NCBI RefSeq assembly: GCF_020180945.1
Contig: NZ_JAIPUL010000001.1
Span: 310,001-374,000, forward strand
Reading direction: 5' to 3'
DNA from: Lacticaseibacillus kribbianus
Lineage (GTDB): Bacteria; Bacillota; Bacilli; Lactobacillales; Lactobacillaceae
Length of the DNA stretch: 64,000 bases
In this document: piece by piece, positions 33,133-41,546 of the stretch
Position numbering within the stretch: the first letter of the stretch is position 1
Layout: each line of letters begins with the position of its first letter
Position numbers and translations under genes: made by a program
Notes under the pieces: model-generated
Told to the model about the DNA's origin: nothing
Database searches by the model: none
The model's input: only the letters and a program-made list of their open reading frames with translations

Positions 33133-33441
33133 GGGCGGAGCGCGGCGCACTTAGGCCACCGGCTAGCGTAAGGCAAGGCGGTGGGCCGCGTCCTTTGGCC
33201 CAGTGCCTTGCCTTAGCTAGACGAGTGGCCGATGCCGCGCGGAGCCCGACGAGAACCAGGGCGGAGAACCGCGGGCTTAGCGGGACGGGTAGCCTAGCCA
33301 AGGCATTTGGGGCGTACTTTGCCCCGAGTGCCTTGGCGTAGCTAGCCGCTCCCGCGTTGCGGTTCGGAGCCCGACGATGAGAGGGCGGAGACGCGCGAAC
33401 TTAGCGGGTCGGGTGGCCTGCCAGTCGTGCTGGCCGGCGGC
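33133..33441 (+). repeat. Palindromic intergenic repeat array: two full units and a half unit
   Basis: Units at about 33133-33257 and 33258-33381 and a half unit to 33441. Unit 1 has arms TAAGGCAAGGCGGTGGGCC and GGCCCAGTGCCTTGCCTTA; unit 2 has AAGGCATTTGGGGC and GCCCCGAGTGCCTT around GTACTTT. Together with the small-RNA candidate they fill the 527-bp gap between the ABC-F and HAD genes; no protein gene is seen. Confidence 0.85.
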
Positions 33442-33443
33442 GC

Positions 33444-33472
33444 AAAAAAGGCGCCTCGCCAGGCGAGACGCC
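33444..33472 (-). terminator. Terminator of the HAD phosphatase gene
   Basis: The stem GGCG-C-CTCG/CGAG-A-CGCC (33450-33472) is followed on the minus strand by six T (33444-33449). Confidence 0.8.
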
Positions 33473-33488
33473 GATTCGGCGGCTGGAC

Positions 33489-34100
33489 CTACAGCATCAG
33501 CAGGTCCGCCGGGGTCTTGAGGTAGTGGGCGACCGGCTCGGCCAGGTCCTGGGTGGTCCAGGTGCACAGCGCGAACGGCACGCCGGCTGCGACGGCGGCC
33601 TGGGCGTCGGTGGCAGTGTCGCCGACGTAGACGGTGGTGTCGCGAGTCACGTTCAGCCGCTGCATCGCCAGCTCGATTGGGTCGCCGAAGGGCTTGTTGC
33701 GCTTGGCGTCGTGGGCGCGCACCGCGGTCTGGAAGAAGCGGTCGAAGCCAAACCGCGCCTCGTCGACCGCGTACTGCTTGGTGTCCTTGGAGGTGACCAC
33801 GCCCATGGCGGTGCCGCGCGCGACCAGCTCACCCATCACTTTTTCCAGGCCCGGGATCCACTTGACGTCACCGGCGTGGGTCTGTGAGTCCGCGGTCCAC
33901 TGGGCGACCATCGCGTCGGCGGCGGCCCCGGTGAAGCCCAAGCGCGCGGCGGTGTCGGAGGACGGGATGCCATTGGAGAAGCGCAGGTCTTCGATGGCGT
34001 ACTCGCGGTCGTAGCGGCGCATGGTCTCCTGGAGGCCGAGCAGGTACATCGACACGGAGTCGATCAGGGTGCCGTCGATGTCAAAAATCAGAGTTGTCAT
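33489..34100 (-). CDS. HAD-superfamily phosphatase (Gph/PgmB-like)
   Basis: A 203-residue enzyme with motif I FDIDGTLIDS (nucleophile Asp), motif II VVTSKD, a conserved Lys in RNKPFGDP and motif IV VGDTATDAQAA. The cap domain between residues 15 and 85 is helical, as in the phosphoglycolate phosphatase group. The substrate is unknown. It has its own start with AAAGGACC on the minus strand and is divergent from sbcD. Confidence 0.88.
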   Translation of the reverse strand: MTTLIFDIDGTLIDSVSMYLLGLQETMRRYDREYAIEDLRFSNGIPSSDTAARLGFTGAAADAMVAQWTADSQTHAGDVKWIPGLEKVMGELVARGTAMGVVTSKDTKQYAVDEARFGFDRFFQTAVRAHDAKRNKPFGDPIELAMQRLNVTRDTTVYVGDTATDAQAAVAAGVPFALCTWTTQDLAEPVAHYLKTPADLLML

Positions 34101-34149
34101 GGTAAGGTCCTTTCCGAATCAGATAGACCCAGTGTAGCAGATACGGGAG

Positions 34150-34178
34150 TTGACAGGAACCTGAACGAGTGTTTGGAT
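34150..34178 (+). promoter_or_regulatory. Promoter of sbcDC
   Basis: TTGACA (34150-34155) is followed after 17 bp by TTGGAT (34173-34178); the -10 match is weak. Confidence 0.5.
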
Positions 34179-34211
34179 TAGAGCAGATTGACTTACTGAT
34201 GGAGGAACGCG

Positions 34212-35330
34212 ATGAAAATTCTGCACACGGCCGATTGGCACATCGGCAAACGACTGGCGGGCTTTGACCTGACGGCGGATCAGGATTACGTTTTTGACCA
34301 GCTGGTGGCCTGCGCCCAGCGCGAGCAGGTGGACGCGATAGCGATCGCCGGCGACCTGTACGACCGGGCGCTGGCCAACGAGGACGCGGTGTCGCAGGTC
34401 AACCGGATGCTGTACCGGCTGAACCGCGAGCTGCACTACCCGCTTTTGGTCATCTCCGGCAACCACGACTCGGCGGTGCGGCTGGGCACGGGGCGCCAGT
34501 GGTTCTCAGCGACTGGGCTGCACCTCAACACCGAGCTGGCGGAGGCCTTCACGCCCGTCGAGATGGGCGACGTCCAGTTCTTCCTGCTGCCGTACTTTGA
34601 GCCGGTCGCGGCGCGCCAGTACTTCCACGATGACAGCCTGACCAACATCAGCCTGGCGATGCACCGCGTGAGCGCCGAACTGCAGACGCGGTTCGATTCG
34701 GCCAAAAAGCACGTGCTGTTCGCCCACTTTTTCGCGGCCAACAGCACGCAGACGGACTCGGAGACCAAGGTCGCGGTCGGCGGCCTGGACGCCGTGGACG
34801 TCGCCGACCTGGCCGCGTTCGATTACGTCGGGCTCGGCCACCTGCACAACCGCAACGCCCTGACGCACGTGGCGGGCGTGCAGTACGCGGGCTCGCTGCT
34901 GAAGTTCTCGACCTCCGAGATTGCCCAGGAGAAGGGGGTCTACATCCTGGACACCGCCACGATGGCGCGCCGCTTCGTGCCGCTGAAGCCGCTGCACGAG
35001 TTCCAGCACCTGACCGACGCCTTCGCCGCCCTGACCGCACCGGACGCGGGAGAACGCTTCGACCGCGATGCCTACACCGCCGTCACCTTGACGGACGCGG
35101 CCGTGATTCCCAACGTGATGACCGCGCTGCGCGAGGTTTTCCCCCGCATCACGGGGCTTGACCGCGAGCAGGCCGTGCAGCTGAACCGCGCGGCCGCGGC
35201 GGACCCGACGCTCGGGCCGCTGCCGCTGCTTGCCGAGTTTTTCCGGCAGGTGACGGACACCGAGCTGGACGACGCGCAGCTGGCGTTCGCCCGCACTGCG
35301 CTGGACGGCGCCAAGAAGGAGGGCAACTGA
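34212..35330 (+). CDS. sbcD: Exonuclease SbcCD, nuclease subunit SbcD
   Basis: A 372-residue Mre11-type nuclease that with SbcC cuts hairpins and double-strand ends, including those of long palindromes. Phosphoesterase motifs are complete: HTADWHIGK, AGDLYDRA, SGNHDS, LFAHFF and GLGHLHN, which bind two Mn ions. The ATG at 34212 follows GGAGG. It overlaps sbcC by one base (TGATG). Its presence is notable beside the many long palindromes of this genome. Confidence 0.95.
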   Translation: MKILHTADWHIGKRLAGFDLTADQDYVFDQLVACAQREQVDAIAIAGDLYDRALANEDAVSQVNRMLYRLNRELHYPLLVISGNHDSAVRLGTGRQWFSATGLHLNTELAEAFTPVEMGDVQFFLLPYFEPVAARQYFHDDSLTNISLAMHRVSAELQTRFDSAKKHVLFAHFFAANSTQTDSETKVAVGGLDAVDVADLAAFDYVGLGHLHNRNALTHVAGVQYAGSLLKFSTSEIAQEKGVYILDTATMARRFVPLKPLHEFQHLTDAFAALTAPDAGERFDRDAYTAVTLTDAAVIPNVMTALREVFPRITGLDREQAVQLNRAAAADPTLGPLPLLAEFFRQVTDTELDDAQLAFARTALDGAKKEGN

Positions 35331-38300
35331 TGCAGCTTGAGCAGCTTCACATCCAAAACTTCGGGCCTTACCGCGACGAGCGGGTGGACTTCACGCACTT
35401 TGCCGAGACGCCGGTCTTTTTGATCAGCGGCAAAACGGGCAGCGGGAAGACCACGATCTTCGACGCGCTGGTCTTTGCGCTCTACGGCACCACGGCCGGC
35501 GACGACCGCAGCGGCGCCGAGATGCGCGCGGCCTTCGCGACTCCCGAGGCGGCGACGCGCGTCACCCTGGCCTTTTCCCACGGCGGGCGGCGCTACGAGA
35601 TCTGGCGCCAGCCCGATCAGGTGCTGGCCAAAAAGCGCGGCACCGGCACCACCAAGAGTCCGGGCAGCATGTGCCTGACCGAGTACGACGGGGCAACCGA
35701 GCGCAACCAGTGGACCAAGCAGCGCGACATCAAGCCGCGCATCGAGGCCATGCTGCACCTGGACGCCAACCAGTTCCGCCAGATGGTGCTGCTGCCGCAG
35801 GGCAAGTTCCGCCAGTTCCTCGACGCCTCCAGCAACGACAAGGAGGCGCTGCTGCGCAACCTGTTCGGCACCGGCCTGTACGAGCGCTGGGAGGAGGCGC
35901 TGCGCCAATCCGCCAAGGACGCCAACGCCGCGGTGGGCAAGGAGTCCGAGCGCCTGGCCACGCTGGCCTCGCGCTTCGCGTACCCCGACGCGGCCCCGGC
36001 GGCGGAGGCCTCGCTTCCCGACAAAATGGCCGCGATGAAGGCCGGCGTCGCGGTCCTGGACAAGGCGGCGCAGGCGGCCGACGCCGCGCTGGCCGCGGCC
36101 ACGCACAAGTCGCAGAAGGCCGCCAGTGCCCTGGAGGCCGGCTCGCGGCTGGCCGAGGCCTTTGCCAACCGGGCCTCGGCGCAGGCCGCACTGGCCGCCC
36201 TCGAGCAGGAAGCGCCGGCCCGCGCGGCGGCCGCAACGCGTCTCGCGCTGCTGCAGTGGGCGCAGACGCTTGCCCCGCAGCAGCGCCAGCTTGACAAGCA
36301 GGCCGCGGCGGTGGTGGCGCACCAGGCGACCCTCGACGGGCTGCACGGCGAGCTGCCGGACGTGCAGGCGGCCCTGGCTAAGGCTGAGGAAGCCCAGGCG
36401 GCCCTGACCGCCCGGGCCGCGGCCGATGCGGCCGACGTGGCCAAGGCGCAGACCCTGGCGCAGCTGGAACCCCAGCTTGCCCAGGCGGCGGACGCCCAGG
36501 CCAAGGCCGCGACCGCGGGCAAGCGGGCGGCGGATGCCAAAGCGGCCGTCGAGAAGGCCGAGGCGGCGCAGCGAAGCGCGGCGGCCGCGGTGGTGGCCAC
36601 CCAAGAGGCGCAGGCCCAGGTGACCGACCACGCCGCGGCGCTGCACGAGGCGGAGACGGCGCTGGCCGGGCTGTTGCCGCAGTACCGCCAGTGGCAGACC
36701 GGCGCCAAGCATCTGGCCGCGCTGGCCAAGCAGCAGACCGCTGCCCAGACGGCGCTGACCGCCGCCCAGGCCGCGGCGGATGCGGCCGCCCAAGCCTACC
36801 AGGACCTGCACGACCGCCAGCTCAGCCAGCAGATCGCGGCGCTGGCCGCCAAGCTCAGCCCGGACGCCCCGTGCCCGGTCTGCGGCAGCCTGGAGCACCC
36901 GCACCCCGCGACCATCGCGGTGGCGCCGGTGGCCGATGCGGCCGTGGCGGCGGCCGATTCGGAGCGGCTGGCGACCGCGCAGGCCGCGGCCACGGCCCAG
37001 AGTGCCGCAGCCGAGCTGGCCCGTCAGCTGGCAGAGGCCCAGACCGCGCAGGCGGCGCTGACTCAGGCGCTGCAGGGCGCGGCCGACCGCCCGGTGCCGG
37101 ATGTGATTGCCGCCGCGCAGGACGCCGTGGCGACGACCCGCAAGGCCGTCACCGCCGAGGAAAAGCAGCGCGCCGCCCTGGGCGAGCAGCTGACCGCCGC
37201 CCAGCAGGCGGCGGACACCGCGGTCACGACCCTGGCCACGCGGCAGGCCACCGCGCAGACCGCGGCCACGGCGGCGGCGCAGGCCGCCGGGGTGGCCAGC
37301 GGCATGGCGGCCAAGCTGCCGGCGGACGCTCCGACGCTCGAGGCGCTGAAGGCGCAGAGCGCGCAGCTGACCGCCAAGCATGAGGCCTACCAAAAGGCGG
37401 TGCGTGACGCCACGGCCGCGCGCGAGCACGCGCAGGCGGCCGCGACGACGCTCGCCGCCACCATCGCGGCCCAGACCCAGCAGGTGGCCGATCAGACGAC
37501 CGCACTGCGCCGGGACCAGGCGGCCTTTGCGGCGGTGCTGACCGCCAAGCTCGGCGACGGTGCGCCGGCCACCTTTGCGGCGCTGGCCGCGGCCGCCGGC
37601 GACATCGCCGGGCTGCAGGCGCAGCTCGACGACGCCAAGCAGCGGCAGGCCGCCCAGACGGCGCTTTTGAAGCAGGCGGAAGGCGCCATCGGCACCAAGG
37701 AGGCGCCGGACCTCGCCGCGCTGACGCTGGCGCGCGACGCAAGCGCCCAGGCGCAGGCGGCGGCGCAGACGGTGCAGGCTCAGGCCGCCCAGGTGCTGGC
37801 GCAAAACCGCGAGCTGGAAGCGGAGATCGCGGCCGGGTACGCCAAGAACCGTGAGGCCATCGACTCCGCCACCGTTTTGGCCAGCCTCGCGGCGGTGGTC
37901 AACGGCAACAACCCGCAGCGGCTCAGCCTGGAGCGCTACGTGCTGCGGGCCTACCTCGACCGCGTGCTGAAGGTCGGGAGCACCCGGCTGGCGAACCTGA
38001 CCGCCGGCCGTTACCAGTTCGCGCTGCACACCGACCCGGGCAGCTACCAGAGCGACTCGGGGCTTGAGATCGACATCTACGACGATCAGATCGGCCAGCT
38101 GCGCTCCGTGCACACGCTGTCCGGCGGCGAGAGCTTCGTCGCGGCGCTCAGCCTCGCGCTGGCCCTAGGCGAGGTGATCTCCCAGGTGGCCGGCGGCGTC
38201 ACCATCGACGCGCTGTTCATCGACGAGGGCTTCGGCTCGCTGGATTCGGCGAGCCTGACCACGGCGATGCAGGCGCTGGAAAGCCTGGAGGGTCAGTCGC

Positions 38301-38416
38301 GCATGATCGGCATCATCAGCCACGTCGAGGCGCTGCAGGTCAGCATTCCCGACCAGCTCCAGGTTGTGCCGACCGGCAGCGGCGAGAGCCACATCCGGGA
38401 GCGGCACGCGGAGTGA
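35330..38416 (+). CDS. sbcC: Exonuclease SbcCD, ATPase subunit SbcC
   Basis: A 1028-residue SMC-like ATPase. Walker A GKTGSGKTT is near residue 32; two Ala/Gln-rich coiled-coil arms (about 200-490 and 545-860) flank the zinc hook CPVCG near 515; the signature LSGGESFVAALSLALALGEV and Walker B ALFIDEGFGSLD are in the C-terminal lobe. The arms are extremely Ala-rich, as expected from a GC-rich genome, which also makes long empty frames on the other strand. It is co-transcribed with sbcD. Confidence 0.95.
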   Translation: MQLEQLHIQNFGPYRDERVDFTHFAETPVFLISGKTGSGKTTIFDALVFALYGTTAGDDRSGAEMRAAFATPEAATRVTLAFSHGGRRYEIWRQPDQVLAKKRGTGTTKSPGSMCLTEYDGATERNQWTKQRDIKPRIEAMLHLDANQFRQMVLLPQGKFRQFLDASSNDKEALLRNLFGTGLYERWEEALRQSAKDANAAVGKESERLATLASRFAYPDAAPAAEASLPDKMAAMKAGVAVLDKAAQAADAALAAATHKSQKAASALEAGSRLAEAFANRASAQAALAALEQEAPARAAAATRLALLQWAQTLAPQQRQLDKQAAAVVAHQATLDGLHGELPDVQAALAKAEEAQAALTARAAADAADVAKAQTLAQLEPQLAQAADAQAKAATAGKRAADAKAAVEKAEAAQRSAAAAVVATQEAQAQVTDHAAALHEAETALAGLLPQYRQWQTGAKHLAALAKQQTAAQTALTAAQAAADAAAQAYQDLHDRQLSQQIAALAAKLSPDAPCPVCGSLEHPHPATIAVAPVADAAVAAADSERLATAQAAATAQSAAAELARQLAEAQTAQAALTQALQGAADRPVPDVIAAAQDAVATTRKAVTAEEKQRAALGEQLTAAQQAADTAVTTLATRQATAQTAATAAAQAAGVASGMAAKLPADAPTLEALKAQSAQLTAKHEAYQKAVRDATAAREHAQAAATTLAATIAAQTQQVADQTTALRRDQAAFAAVLTAKLGDGAPATFAALAAAAGDIAGLQAQLDDAKQRQAAQTALLKQAEGAIGTKEAPDLAALTLARDASAQAQAAAQTVQAQAAQVLAQNRELEAEIAAGYAKNREAIDSATVLASLAAVVNGNNPQRLSLERYVLRAYLDRVLKVGSTRLANLTAGRYQFALHTDPGSYQSDSGLEIDIYDDQIGQLRSVHTLSGGESFVAALSLALALGEVISQVAGGVTIDALFIDEGFGSLDSASLTTAMQALESLEGQSRMIGIISHVEALQVSIPDQLQVVPTGSGESHIRERHAE

Positions 38417-38468
38417 GTCGACGACAAGGCAATCTGGCGGCTAATTGCCGCGTTGTGGAGGCGTCGGA

Positions 38469-38711
38469 ATGACGAGAGACCTTGTGCTGGCGAAGGTGAC
38501 CGAAGCGGGCGCTGGATTCACATTCGTCCTCGACGGGAAAACATGCGGCATGGAATATGAGGGTTCCAGCGGCCGGTTTGTCTACACGTTGTGGTACGGC
38601 GAGGCAATCCGCGAGTACCGCGACCCTGAGTTAATGATGGCCGACCGCTTTTTCGGCGGGCGGAGCCTGAACGAGCTGATCGACGCCGGCATCGCGCTGG
38701 ATTTCTTCTAG
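38469..38711 (+). CDS. Hypothetical protein, 80 residues
   Basis: It starts with ATG 38469 behind GGAGG (38457-38461), 52 bp after sbcC, and may be the third gene of that operon. The sequence has an alternating pattern that suggests a small beta fold (GFTFVLDGKTCGMEYEGSSG, FVYTLWYGEAIREY) and no membrane segment. It is not recognised. The frame shows normal GC-rich codon use. Confidence 0.65.
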   Translation: MTRDLVLAKVTEAGAGFTFVLDGKTCGMEYEGSSGRFVYTLWYGEAIREYRDPELMMADRFFGGRSLNELIDAGIALDFF

Positions 38712-38833
38712 CCGGCGGCGCGAATTTTAGCAATTGGCAATTAAGTGTGCTAACGCCGCCGAAAAGTGGTATAACAGAACTGTCGAGAGCGCGATCTTAC
38801 ACTCAACTCTAATTCAAGGAATAAGAGGCGAGA

Positions 38834-38980
38834 ATGATGGCAGGAAAACTCAGTAAGCAAGAACGCAAGGCGCTGATTCAGGAAGTTGAAAAGAAGCGCG
38901 CTGAGCACCCAGTTAAGAAGACCGAGTCAGGGTTTGCTACAATCGACAAAGAAGCCGAGAAGCTCGAAAGTGAAAACTAA
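38834..38980 (+). CDS. Small charged hypothetical protein, 48 residues
   Basis: Two ATG codons (38834, 38837) follow AAGAGGCGAG. The product is very rich in Lys and Glu (AGKLSKQERKALIQEVEKKR then HPVKKTESGF) and predicted helical. An extended -10 (TG then TATAAC at 38770-38775) precedes it and a terminator follows, so it is an independent unit. The codons are less GC-rich than in the neighbours, which suggests high expression or recent arrival. Its function is unknown. Confidence 0.6.
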   Translation: MMAGKLSKQERKALIQEVEKKRAEHPVKKTESGFATIDKEAEKLESEN

Positions 38981-38995
38981 CCTGACTGTCTGTTG

Positions 38996-39025
38996 CGACC
39001 ACCTGTAAGGGGTGGCCGTTTTTTT
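38996..39025 (+). terminator. Terminator behind the 48-residue gene
   Basis: The stem CG-A-CCACC/GGTGG-C-CG (38996-39018) is followed by seven T. Confidence 0.8.
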
Positions 39026-39145
39026 GTTCTGATAAACGGCCACACGTGCACCAGTCCGTCGTGTCGTGAGCCAATTCCTTTACCCGCTAGCCTGCGGCAC
39101 GGTACAGTTAAGGTATACCGCAGCCGAGACCACAAGGAGGGGCCT

Positions 39146-39325
39146 ATGAGTAACCTGTCGATGCAGATTGATCGTGACCTGAACATCATTAACGCCGTCG
39201 CGCGGGCCGAAAAGACGCGCGCCGAGCGCCACGTCAAGGAGGCACAAAGCCACGTTCGCGCGATGCGTGATTGCGCGCTGAAGCGGGCGATGCAAAGCCG
39301 CCTGGCCGTCGTGGTCCAAGGCTGA
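39146..39325 (+). CDS. Hypothetical protein, 59 residues
   Basis: The ATG at 39146 follows AAGGAGGGG. The product is helical and rich in Arg and Ala (NIINAVARAEKTRAERHVKE then AQSHVRAMRDCALKRAM), without a membrane segment. A possible promoter is TTTACC (39079-39084) and TACAGT (39103-39108), and a clear terminator follows. It is not recognised. Confidence 0.6.
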   Translation: MSNLSMQIDRDLNIINAVARAEKTRAERHVKEAQSHVRAMRDCALKRAMQSRLAVVVQG

Positions 39326-39329
39326 GCGA

Positions 39330-39357
39330 GCCACCGGAAGAAGCCGGTGGCTTTTTT
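39330..39357 (+). terminator. Terminator behind the 59-residue gene
   Basis: A perfect 8-bp stem GCCACCGG/CCGGTGGC (39330-39337 with 39344-39351) is followed by six T. A palindromic repeat begins four bases later. Confidence 0.9.
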
Positions 39358-39360
39358 GAG

Positions 39361-39480
39361 AGGGCGGAGCGGGGCGTTCTTAGCGGGTCGGATGGCCTAG
39401 CTAAAGCGTTTGGGCCGCACTTTGGCCCGAGGGCTTTGGCGTAGCCGGCCGCGCCCGCGTCGCCCCACGGAGCCCGTTTA
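39361..39480 (+). repeat. Palindromic intergenic repeat, single unit
   Basis: One full unit with flanks AGGGCGGAGCGGGGCG and CCACGGAGCCCG, and arms AAAGCGTTTGGGCC / GGCCCGAGGGCTTT around GCACTTT. It lies between a terminator and the mutY promoter. Confidence 0.85.
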
Positions 39481-39534
39481 GTAAGTGCAGCCCGTTTCGA
39501 CCCCACACTCCGCAGCCCCTCGCCCCAACCCGGC

Positions 39535-39563
39535 TGGCAAAGCCGCGCGGCCTTTCGTATAAT
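39535..39563 (+). promoter_or_regulatory. Promoter of the mutY operon
   Basis: A perfect TATAAT (39558-39563) has a weak TGGCAA (39535-39540) 17 bp before it. The box overlaps an ATG at 39562, which therefore cannot be the mutY start. Confidence 0.65.
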
Positions 39564-39585
39564 GGAGGCCGGAGGTGTTGCAACA

Positions 39586-40659
39586 TTGAATTGGTCACAA
39601 GCGAAGATCGAGGACTTTCGCCGCACGCTGCTCGCCTGGTACGATGAGGCGGGCCGCGATTTGCCGTGGCGACAGGACCACGAGCCCTACCACGTGCTGA
39701 TTTCGGAGACCATGCTGCAGCAGACGCAGGTCAAGACGGTGATTCCCTACTACCTGAACTTCATCGCCCAGTTCCCGACCGTGCAGGCGCTGGCGGCGGC
39801 CCCGGAGGCCGCCGTCATGAAGGCCTGGGAGGGGCTGGGCTATTACTCGCGGGCCCGCAACCTGCAAAAAGCGGCGCAGCAGGTGGCCGCGGCGGACGGC
39901 GTCTGGCCGCAGACGGCCGAAGGGCTGCGCGCGCTTGCCGGCGTCGGCCCGTACACGGCGGGGGCCATCGCCAGCATCGCCTTCAACCAGGTCGAGCCGG
40001 CCATCGACGGCAACGCCTTTCGCGTTTTCGCCCGGCTGTTCTGCGTGCCGGACGACATCACCAAGCCCAAGACCCGGCAGGTGTTCGACGAACTGATCCG
40101 TCGGGTGATCGACCCCGCGCGGCCGGGCGACTTCAACCAGGCCATCATGGACCTCGGCGCCAGCTACATGACCGCCAAGGACCCGGACGCGGCGCACTCG
40201 CCGGTCGCGGCCTTCGACGAGAGCCTGCGCCGCGGCACGGTGCTGGACTTTCCGGTGCGCACGAAAAAGGCCCGCCCGCGCCCGATCGACTACTACGCGC
40301 TGGCGATCCGCGGCCCCGAAGGCTGGCTGATGGCGCAGCGCCCGGACTCGGGGATGCTCGCGCGACTGTGGCTGTTCCCGCTGGTGGCGGTCGCGGCGCT
40401 GCCGGAGGCGACGCCGGCGGCCGCCGCGTCCTGGTTTGCGGCGCAGACCGGCCACGAACTCGCGCTGACCGCGGCGCCGTGCCCGGCGGTGTCGCACACC
40501 TTCACGCACCAGAAGTGGCAGATGACGCTGCTGGAGGCCGACACCACGGGCTTTGCCGCCTCGGACCTGACCTGGGTCGCCGACTTTAACCAGGTCGCGC
40601 TGCCGACGGTGCAAAAAAAGCTGCTGGCGGCGCTGGGAAAGGCGGGACGACTGGAATGA
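39586..40659 (+). CDS. mutY: A/G-specific adenine glycosylase MutY without the iron-sulfur cluster
   Basis: A 357-residue DNA repair enzyme that removes A opposite 8-oxoG. The catalytic Glu lies in LISETMLQQTQV, the helix-hairpin-helix is ALAGVGPYTAGAIAS and the catalytic Asp is in PAIDGNAFRVFARL. After QAIMDLGASYMTAKDPDAAH the four Cys that normally hold a 4Fe-4S cluster are absent. The C-terminal NUDIX-like 8-oxoG domain (about 230-350) is present (SHTFTHQKWQM). The TTG at 39586 follows GGAGG (39571-39575). The next gene overlaps by 4 bp. Confidence 0.92.
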   Translation: MNWSQAKIEDFRRTLLAWYDEAGRDLPWRQDHEPYHVLISETMLQQTQVKTVIPYYLNFIAQFPTVQALAAAPEAAVMKAWEGLGYYSRARNLQKAAQQVAAADGVWPQTAEGLRALAGVGPYTAGAIASIAFNQVEPAIDGNAFRVFARLFCVPDDITKPKTRQVFDELIRRVIDPARPGDFNQAIMDLGASYMTAKDPDAAHSPVAAFDESLRRGTVLDFPVRTKKARPRPIDYYALAIRGPEGWLMAQRPDSGMLARLWLFPLVAVAALPEATPAAAASWFAAQTGHELALTAAPCPAVSHTFTHQKWQMTLLEADTTGFAASDLTWVADFNQVALPTVQKKLLAALGKAGRLE

Positions 40660-41303
40660 AGACGTTGATTATCGTCGGCCATCCGGATATCGACGGCTCC
40701 GACACCCAGCAGTTCCTCAAGGCGGCCGCGGCGGAAGTGCCGACCGCGACGTGGCGCCCGCTGCCCGCAACCACCGGCGCCGCCACGCTTGCCGCCTGCG
40801 ACCGGCTGGTGCTGCAGTTTCCGCTGCACTGGTACCAGGCGCCGGGCCTGTTGACCGACTGGCTGACCGCCACGCTGGCGCAGCCCGCGGCCAGGACCGC
40901 GCTTGCGGGCAAAAGCCTCGGCGTGGTGGCGACGTTCGGCCAGTCCGCTTCGGCCTTTCACCCCGGGGCCGGCGTCGGGGTCTCGCTCGACGCGCTGCTC
41001 AGCCCCTACCAGGCGCTGGCGACGAAGCTCGGGATGCGGCTGCTGCCGCCGCTGACCGTCGCCCAGTTCGCGTACGCGGATGAGGCGGCGCGCCGGGCGC
41101 TGTTCGTGCGCTACCAGCAGTACCTGACGCTGGCGGACCCGGCCAGCATCGCCCAGCAGGCCGCCTGGTGGGCGAAGCGGCTGAATCAGCAAGACCAGCC
41201 GGCGGCCGCCACGCTGGCGACCGCGCTGACCGCACGCCAGGAGCGGCTTGCCGGGTTGGCCGCAACGCTGCACACCGTGGAGGAGGGGACGACGCTTGGA
41301 TGA
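40656..41303 (+). CDS. NAD(P)H-dependent oxidoreductase, flavodoxin-like fold (KefF/YwrO type)
   Basis: A 215-residue protein: TLIIVGHPDIDGSDTQQFL, VLQFPLHWYQAPGLLTDWL and SLGVVATFGQSASAF are marks of the flavodoxin-2 (DT-diaphorase-like) quinone reductases that bind FMN or FAD. The ATG overlaps the mutY stop (ATGA). Co-transcription with mutY joins two functions against oxidative damage, which is inference. Confidence 0.88.
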   Translation: MKTLIIVGHPDIDGSDTQQFLKAAAAEVPTATWRPLPATTGAATLAACDRLVLQFPLHWYQAPGLLTDWLTATLAQPAARTALAGKSLGVVATFGQSASAFHPGAGVGVSLDALLSPYQALATKLGMRLLPPLTVAQFAYADEAARRALFVRYQQYLTLADPASIAQQAAWWAKRLNQQDQPAAATLATALTARQERLAGLAATLHTVEEGTTLG

Positions 41304-41478
41304 CGACGAGACGAGCTGGCTGATCGATCAGGCCAACCAGCTGGCGGCGCAGGCCGTCGACTACCCCGCTCAGGCCTTTTACGCCGAGCTGGCGGACTTT
41401 CTGGCGACTCAGGCCCGGCGCATCGACCAGGCCGAAGGCGAGCTCGACGGCCGGCTGTGGGATCACACCGGCTGGTAA
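41296..41478 (+). CDS. Small hypothetical protein, 60 residues, in the mutY operon
   Basis: The TTG start at 41296 has GGAGG (41282-41286) 9 bases before it and overlaps the end of the upstream gene by 8 bp. The acidic, helical product (DDDETSWLIDQANQLAAQAV to ELDGRLWDHTGW) is not recognised. The tight overlap supports it as a real gene. Confidence 0.6.
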   Translation: MDDDETSWLIDQANQLAAQAVDYPAQAFYAELADFLATQARRIDQAEGELDGRLWDHTGW

Positions 41479-41546
41479 TCCGCCCAGCGGCCGATGGCGC
41501 GCGGCGCGGGCCGTGTTATGCTGGAAGGCGAAAGTGGGGAATATTC

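Noticed and set aside
35072-38113. Open frame of more than 1000 codons on the minus strand opposite sbcC
   Set aside because: It is a shadow of the Ala-rich, GC-rich sbcC coil: composition is Arg/Gly/Leu-rich without domains, no ribosome-binding site is seen, and the opposite strand has complete SbcC motifs.
39562-39585. ATG at 39562 as the mutY start
   Set aside because: It overlaps a perfect TATAAT box and has no ribosome-binding site, while TTG 39586 has GGAGG at a proper distance.
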